Shown here: positions 59,251 to 64,000 of the stretch, in pieces | Layout: the number at the start of each line of letters is the position of its first letter | Numbering within the stretch: position 1 is the first letter of the stretch | Assembly: GCA_009746045.1 (NCBI GenBank) | Contig: RPFO01000667.1 | Location: forward strand, 5,187,719-5,251,718 | Direction: 5' to 3' | DNA from: Mesostigma viride | Lineage: Eukaryota; Streptophyta; Mesostigmatophyceae; Mesostigmatales; Mesostigmataceae | Length of the DNA: 64,000 nt | Position numbers and translations under genes: made by a program | Notes under the pieces: model-generated | What the model was told of the DNA's origin: nothing | Database searches by the model: none | The model's input: only the letters and a program-made list of their open reading frames with translations

Positions 59251-62079
59251 ATGGTGGGGATCACCGCCGATCCAGTAAAGTGGGCAAAATTTCGTGCCGC
59301 CAAGTCCGTAGAACTACACCCTCTGAAGCATGTGCAAGCCCATTGTCGGCTGCGGACTCTTAGGGAAGTCGTCGCGACGCAATCGAAGGAGTGGTTGCTG
59401 GAGGGTGTAGCAAAGAAGGACCAAGATCAAGAACTGCTGAGGGAGGTTAGTGCTCGGATCAAGGCGATTTGTTGTGAATTCTTACCAGCACTGCAGGCCC
59501 AGGACGAGTTAAATGATGCAAAGGCCAATTACTCTGCAGCCGTTGCGGCGGAGAGCAGCAGGAAACTGAATGAAGTCCTGAACGGACCGACAGAGGCGAC
59601 AACCGCAGTGAAGCCTCTCCCCGATCCTCCTGCTTTGGCTGAGCCTGAAGCGATAGTTGAAAGGGAGCTAGCGAGGCGTCTATCTTACCGAAAGCACGAG
59701 GCCTATCTAGCGGCAAAGAGAGCTGCCAACAGAGTGGCTAAGGCTGATCAGCAACGTGCCCCCGCTTGCCTGCGTAACCAACCAGCCCAAACAGGTAATT
59801 AAACAAAGAATACTCATGAACTGCCGTGTCTTGGTATGCATCCGTTGTGTATGACGAGTGCAGTCAGCAATCTGTAGTGCAACCGTACTTTCTACTCGCC
59901 GTATGGCCATCGATAGTTTTCTGATCGAGTGCATTATTATGTTCCATCGGATGCTGTGCTTTGTTCTTCATGGTGAACACCACAGCTGGGCGTCCAAAAA
60001 GCAAAGAAAACTGCAACCGGCAGGTCGTCGTCAAAAGCCAAGCCTGCTGCAGTCACCGCCGGGACCATGCAGCTGCCTCCAGCCCTCGAGGCTGAAAGGG
60101 CCGCCAAGATTGCAGCTTTGCAGGCCCAAATCGACGCTATCAACGCGCAGTTCGACCAGCAGATGAGCGCCGTGCCGGCACCCCCTCTCGTGGCCATGCC
60201 ACCACCACCCATGCCAGGCTGTCCATCTGCCCACGTGCTGGCACGTAAGTTCCCTTTTTTTCCCCTTTGGTATACGGGCCTTACTGTTGCTTCATGGAAA
60301 CTTACAACGTATCAATTTGCCTGTATTTACCCTTCAACTTTGTGCATTATTATCTTTATGAAGTCCCACACGTTTTGTGTATATTGGTTTTCTTTGTGTT
60401 TCATTCAAGCTGACTTTTGACTTCTTTAATTGCATGTGTCTTTCCTTTTTCATCCAGCCGTGGACGTGGCTGGCACAGTGACACCGGTGCTGGTGCCCAT
60501 CCTGGCACCTGAACCAGGTCCAAATGTGAAGCCCCACTATTCGAAGCAATTATCGCTTCTGCTGGCATGCGAATCTCCATGTATCGATTCAAAGGCCCTG
60601 CCCCAGCCCACTCCGGGGGCTGCTGGTGATGAACCTGTGACGCAGCAGGCCATTCCCTGTAAGTAATATCAGATCACTTCCAATCGTGGTTGTTTTATTC
60701 TTGTCTCTTTTTGCATTGGCATACCTGTATTTTACTTAGCAAGTATCTCAGTTTCTGCACTGACGATGCACTCTAATATTCTTTTCGCTCAACCTTATTA
60801 AGACCTTGCTATGTTCGTTTGCCACCATAGCATACATAACCCCCATTCACCAGCAGCTTCCCCGTTTCCCATTTGTAAATGCATTCCCTGTTTGTTTTTA
60901 TGATCCCAACAAAGTCTCTCTTTTGCAATTGATGTGTGCAGTGCCTTCGCAGGCTTCTTCAAAGAGGAAGGGCATGACACCAGCGCCAGTTTCCAAGGCC
61001 CGGCGCGGATCAACAGAGACCGAGTCCCCATCTGCAACAAATGATCCAGTCCTGCCATCGCCGCAGCCTCTAGAAGAGAACATTGCCGTCCTTCCACAGC
61101 CGCCAACAGCACCTAAGACATGTGCTCAGTGCCCACCACCTTCAGATCTGGGGTTGATGCACTACATCAAGCAGGTGCTCCCTCAGGCCACTGTGGTGCC
61201 TCTTCCAGCAGAGGTGACAACGACCAACGTACCGGTTGGCACCATCATAGCTCAAAAATGGTTGCTGAAGGCGCGCAAGCAGCTGAGATTGGGGGATGAG
61301 TTGGTGTGGGATGTAGGCCGCATTGCTATGGTCAAGCCACGGAACAAGTCCCCGTGGACGCTTGCGTTTCCTAACGGGGATGAGCCAGAATCAAGGTATT
61401 GCTTTGATCTGAGGAAATTGCACTACGGTGAGGAGGGGTCTGGCGAGCTCTCATGGGTGATGTTGGGCAATGTTACGGTGAACGACCTGCCTGGAAAGGC
61501 AGAAGAAACGAACACGAGTCAAGTGCCTTCCCCCCCGGATGTGCCAGCCCCACTGCCACCCTCCACGGCCGTGCCAGCCCCTCTGGCCCCACTGCTGCCA
61601 CCCTCCACGGCCGTGCCAGCCCCTCCGGCCCCACTGCCACCCTCCACGGCCGTGCCAGCCCCTCCGGCCCCACTGCCACCCTCCACGGGAGGACCAGAGT
61701 CATCGGTGGAATCCGTGCTTGCCAACATGATGTTGCAGTTGAAAAAAATGCAATTAAGAGGAGCTCGCTGAGAAGAACGCCATCATCAACAAACAAGCGG
61801 AGAGATCTGCACCGACAGAATCCTGCTCAAGCCTACCAATCCCATGTGTAAGTTCCGCAGCTCCTAGATACGGAAATGTTACCGTCTTTATAATTGTGGA
61901 TGCCTTGATTAGTTTGCATTGCGGTTTTGTTGTGTATTCTTTTTCTGACTACTTGCGCAACCCAATGGTCCAAACTCTCTGCTGTTTGCGTGCAGGAAAA
62001 TACCCCGGACAGCGCGGCACAAGCAAAACACTGCGAGCTGCTGAATGGCCAGAAGGCAGAAGGCATGGCATCAAACTGA
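59251..62079 (+). pseudogene. CACTA accessory gene (proline-rich, TNPA-like position), multi-exon
   Basis: I do not recognise its family by sequence; position and direction suit the second (TNPA-type) gene of a CACTA element. Exons: 59251-59794 (MVGITADPVKWAKFRAAKSV..., helical, charged), 59986-60244 (coiled coil EAERAAKIAALQAQIDAINA), 60458-60658, 60942-61847 and 61996-62079. The junctions 60244/60458 and 60658/60942 keep phase; 59794/59986 does not. The main exon holds an ordered block (LLKARKQLRLGDELVWDVGR; RYCFDLRKLHYGEEGSGELS), then four tandem units of PPSTAVPAPPAPL (61550-61690), then a coiled coil. One extra A near 61757 shifts the frame so that a stop appears at 61769-61771, while the next frame continues as EELAEKNAIINKQAE. 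Confidence 0.65.
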
Positions 62080-62636
62080 GTCCAGCCAGTTTTGGAATAG
62101 CTGTAAGTTTTCACGATCAGGGTGCACAGGATTCCATTTTTTTGCACTACAAAGCGATTTTTTTGTCTCGTGTACGAGCGTGATTTTTTACTGTCTCGTC
62201 ATTTTGGATTTGGTGTACATTTGCACATCCTGCAGCCTTTCTGATTCTGGCCCTGCCTTGCTGCTTTGTCCTTCTTAATTGTGCTCCTACGTGCAGGATG
62301 ACGTAGAACGAAACATGCGGACTCTGAACAGTATGGGAGAGGCATGAGAACTCTTCTCGTGAAGAATTGTGTGAAGATGTACACAAACTTCCCTGATTCC
62401 AAGAATGAATCAGTTTTTCCCTTTCAGCAAGACATGACTACGAATGTCAGTTGACAGCATGTTTGCTGTGGATGATGTATGCAAGCTGTAACATGATATT
62501 TATCAATGTAATAAATGCACTGATTGTGAGTCATGCCCCTGTTGTAATCATCTTGCATTGTCGTATTTCTGTTGGTCCCTGATAACACCATTTTTTTGTC
62601 CCAGAATGGCTGGAGAATTCGCCTGTGCATGTTCTT

Positions 62637-62990
62637 GATTTTCTTGAGATTCTACTCGTTTTTTTGTCCTGAGATTTTCTTGAGATTCTACTCGTTTTTT
62701 TGTCCTGATTTTGTCCTGAGATTGTCCTGAGATTTTGTCCTGAGATTTTCACTACAAAGTCAAAATCTCAAGACCTGAGTTTTTCACCAGAAATCTCAGG
62801 ACCCGAGGTGTGCACTTACCAGATTTTGTGAAGACGAAAAAAATCAGGAAAAATCAGGGCAATCTCAGGAAAAATCTCAGGAAATCTCAAGACGATCTCA
62901 AGACAATCTCAAGATATCTCAGGATTTCTCAGGATTTCTCAGGATTTCTCAAAAAAAACTCAGGACGATATCAAGAAATATCAGGACGAA
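62637..62990. repeat. Right subterminal repeats of the CACTA element
   Basis: Copies of TCCTGAGATTTT (62665-62750) change to the complementary orientation AAATCTCAGGA (62785-62985). The motif is the same as at the left end, so the two ends together form an inverted, repeat-rich frame. Confidence 0.85.
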
Positions 62991-63010
62991 TTTTTTCCGA
63001 CTTCCTAGTG

Positions 63011-63183
63011 TAGAGAGTATCGTGGCCCATAGAGATATCAAAAAGGGCCGCGGTACCCAGCGCCAGTATAAGGTGAAATGGATGTATGCTCGTAGTGAGG
63101 TAGATAAAGTATGGTACACGGAAAGTGAGTTAGATGGTTGTAGCCGCTTGTTGCAGGACTACAAAACCCTACACCAGCTCTAG
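63011..63183 (+). CDS. Chromodomain at the C-terminus of the Ty3 integrase (cut off by the CACTA insertion)
   Basis: The displaced last 57 codons or so of the Ty3 pol frame: VESIVAHRDIKKGRGTQRYK, then VKWMYARSEVDKVWYTESEL, ending LQDYKTLHQL and TAG. The opening VExIxxHR...YKVKW and the aromatic W-x-x-x-x-L pattern are those of chromodomains, which direct chromovirus integration to particular chromatin. It joins the frame ending ...GEVEGEV before 51696 when the CACTA element and one TA are removed. Confidence 0.9.
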
Positions 63184-64000
63184 CTGGCAACCTGCCCCTC
63201 CCTTACTGTATTCCTTCTGTTGGTGGATGGTTGGTTGTCCCCTCCCCTCCGCAGCCATCATGGCTGACTCTACCTATATCCGGCGGAGAGCCCGCTGCCT
63301 TCCCCTCCACCACCGGACCCAGAGCTTTACTTCGAGGCCCTTCCGGGCCGCTGGGTGTCACGTTCCAGTCATCCGGGTGGCATCGTTCAGCCTGCCCTCC
63401 AGGCTCAGCATGCGGCTTTAGTCAGGGCTGCTCTCTTTGGGGTCGCGTGGTTCGGCCCGGCCCCTGATGATCCGCATGAGCTAGTTGTACATGGGTTCGA
63501 CGATGCCGGGCATTGTCTGTTAGGATGTGGCTCCCGCTGTCCAGCCTTGGGGCAGATAGCCGCTGTCCTTCAGTGCCCCCGGGTGTTTTCCTACCTGTCT
63601 ACCCCTGTGGGCCGCTCCTGCATGCCTACGGGATGTGTTCCCCTGGCTTCCGGGCGAGGGTGAGGCAGAAGTAGATGACAACCCCTGCGACCTCCTACGG
63701 GCAGTAGAGTTCATGGAAATCGCAGACCAGTCAGCGGGAGTAGCAGTTGGTGACCCTTCCCCTACGGACGCACCAGTCGAGGCACAGTACACTCCAGAGT
63801 ATTCAGCCTCAAGTGCAGCGTCCTCCTCCTCAGTGTCGGCTCCTTCCCCTGTCCCGTCGTCACCACGGTCGACCCGGCGTGCGTCAGTGGAGCCTACCCC
63901 TTTGGGTTTGGAGCGCGAGCCTGATCATCTCTCGGCGACTGTTTCGGCGATGCAGGCCCAGATTCAGTCCCTGACCGCGGCGTTCGGGGCCTTCATGGCG
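63184..64000 (+). other. Unrecognised open frames 3' of the chromodomain, running off the window
   Basis: No LTR or polypurine tract was recognised. A frame from 63268 to 63663 reads SPPPPDPELYFEALPGRWVS, then PALQAQHAALVRAALFGVAW, and a second, from 63560 to the window end, reads DNPCDLLRAVEFMEIADQSA, a Ser/Pro-rich part and LSATVSAMQAQIQSLTAAFG. The latter looks like the start of a coiled coil such as those in some gag proteins. They may be one gene joined by a shift or splice near 63600. Either the Ty3 element has an extra 3' ORF, or another retroelement begins here. Confidence 0.4.

Larger units (their letters stand above)
51697..63010. mobile_element. CACTA (En/Spm-like) DNA transposon, 11.3 kb
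   Basis: Perfect 14-bp terminal inverted repeats, CACTAGGAAGTCGG at 51697-51710 and CCGACTTCCTAGTG at 62997-63010, with the CACTA...TAGTG ends that name the superfamily. TA flanks each side (51695-51696 and 63011-63012). Excising the element with one TA joins the integrase tail to the chromodomain in frame, which fixes the boundaries. Dense subterminal repeats of CTGAGATTT type lie at both ends. It contains a Tnp2-type transposase gene (minus), an accessory gene (plus) and a LINE inserted between them. Broken frames in both genes suggest this copy is no longer autonomous. Confidence 0.95.
41096..64000 (+). mobile_element. Ty3/gypsy chromovirus, split by three insertions, 3' end not resolved
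   Basis: The candidate left end is TGTTACG at 41096, the start of TGTTACG-TCG-CGTAACA and immediately next to the start codon of the truncated LINE ORF1. Coding order on the plus strand: small ORFs (41492, 42176), gag (42664-45941, interrupted), protease (46004-46366), reverse transcriptase, RNase H and integrase (48091-51702), chromodomain (63011-63183). The order RT, RNase H, IN and the chromodomain place it in Ty3/gypsy chromoviruses. A 3' LTR was not found before the window ends, so the long terminal repeats cannot be confirmed. Insertions: 42857-44402, 46355-48098 and 51697-63010. Confidence 0.85.

Overview
The window is nuclear DNA of a eukaryote, most likely a chlorophyte green alga and plausibly of the Chlamydomonadales. 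The reasons are intron-rich host genes with GT-AG introns, very abundant simple and tandem repeats inside introns, an OXA1/YidC-type insertase fused to TPR repeats as in the plant and algal OXA2/ALB3L proteins, and a mix of LINEs, a Ty3 chromovirus and a CACTA transposon. The species cannot be fixed from the sequence. No rRNA, tRNA gene or CRISPR array was seen.

Host genes are few. (1) Two terminal exons of an unknown gene may lie at 91-763. (2) A large gene of about 16 exons on the plus strand (about 2105-20189) encodes an OXA1/YidC/Alb3-family membrane insertase with a C-terminal TPR region. Its introns carry microsatellites, minisatellites, a 3' fragment of a LINE and a hAT-like element with a perfect 8-bp target duplication. 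(3) An unrecognised gene on the minus strand ends at 31464. (4) A single-exon gene at 34056-34673 encodes COP9 signalosome subunit 8. The rest is mobile DNA.

The stretch 21-31 kb is a graveyard of LINE fragments in both orientations, several ending in (TTAA)n tails. It includes two ORF1-only (half-LINE) elements, a tRNA-like SINE with target duplications, and 3' fragments with (ACTT)n tails. From 35988 to 41095 there is one degenerate, nearly complete LINE on the minus strand (ORF1, endonuclease, reverse transcriptase). From 41096 to at least 63183 there is a Ty3/gypsy chromovirus with extra small ORFs ahead of gag. It is split by three insertions: a dimeric element with 4-bp CCCT target duplications in gag, a 1.74-kb element with palindromic ends between protease and reverse transcriptase, and an 11.3-kb CACTA transposon at 51697-63010 between the integrase and the chromodomain. 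The CACTA element carries a Tnp2-type transposase (minus strand) and a proline-rich accessory gene (plus strand), and has itself received an ORF1-only LINE between the two. This is a three-level nest.

The most unusual pattern is in the insertase gene. At no fewer than eight of its exons the last bases of the exon, or the 5' splice site with the intron start, are repeated in degenerate form inside the downstream intron, once or several times. This suggests that introns grew by tandem duplication across 5' splice sites. I read the exon structures by eye from frame, phase and homology; coordinates of weakly supported exons are marked as such.
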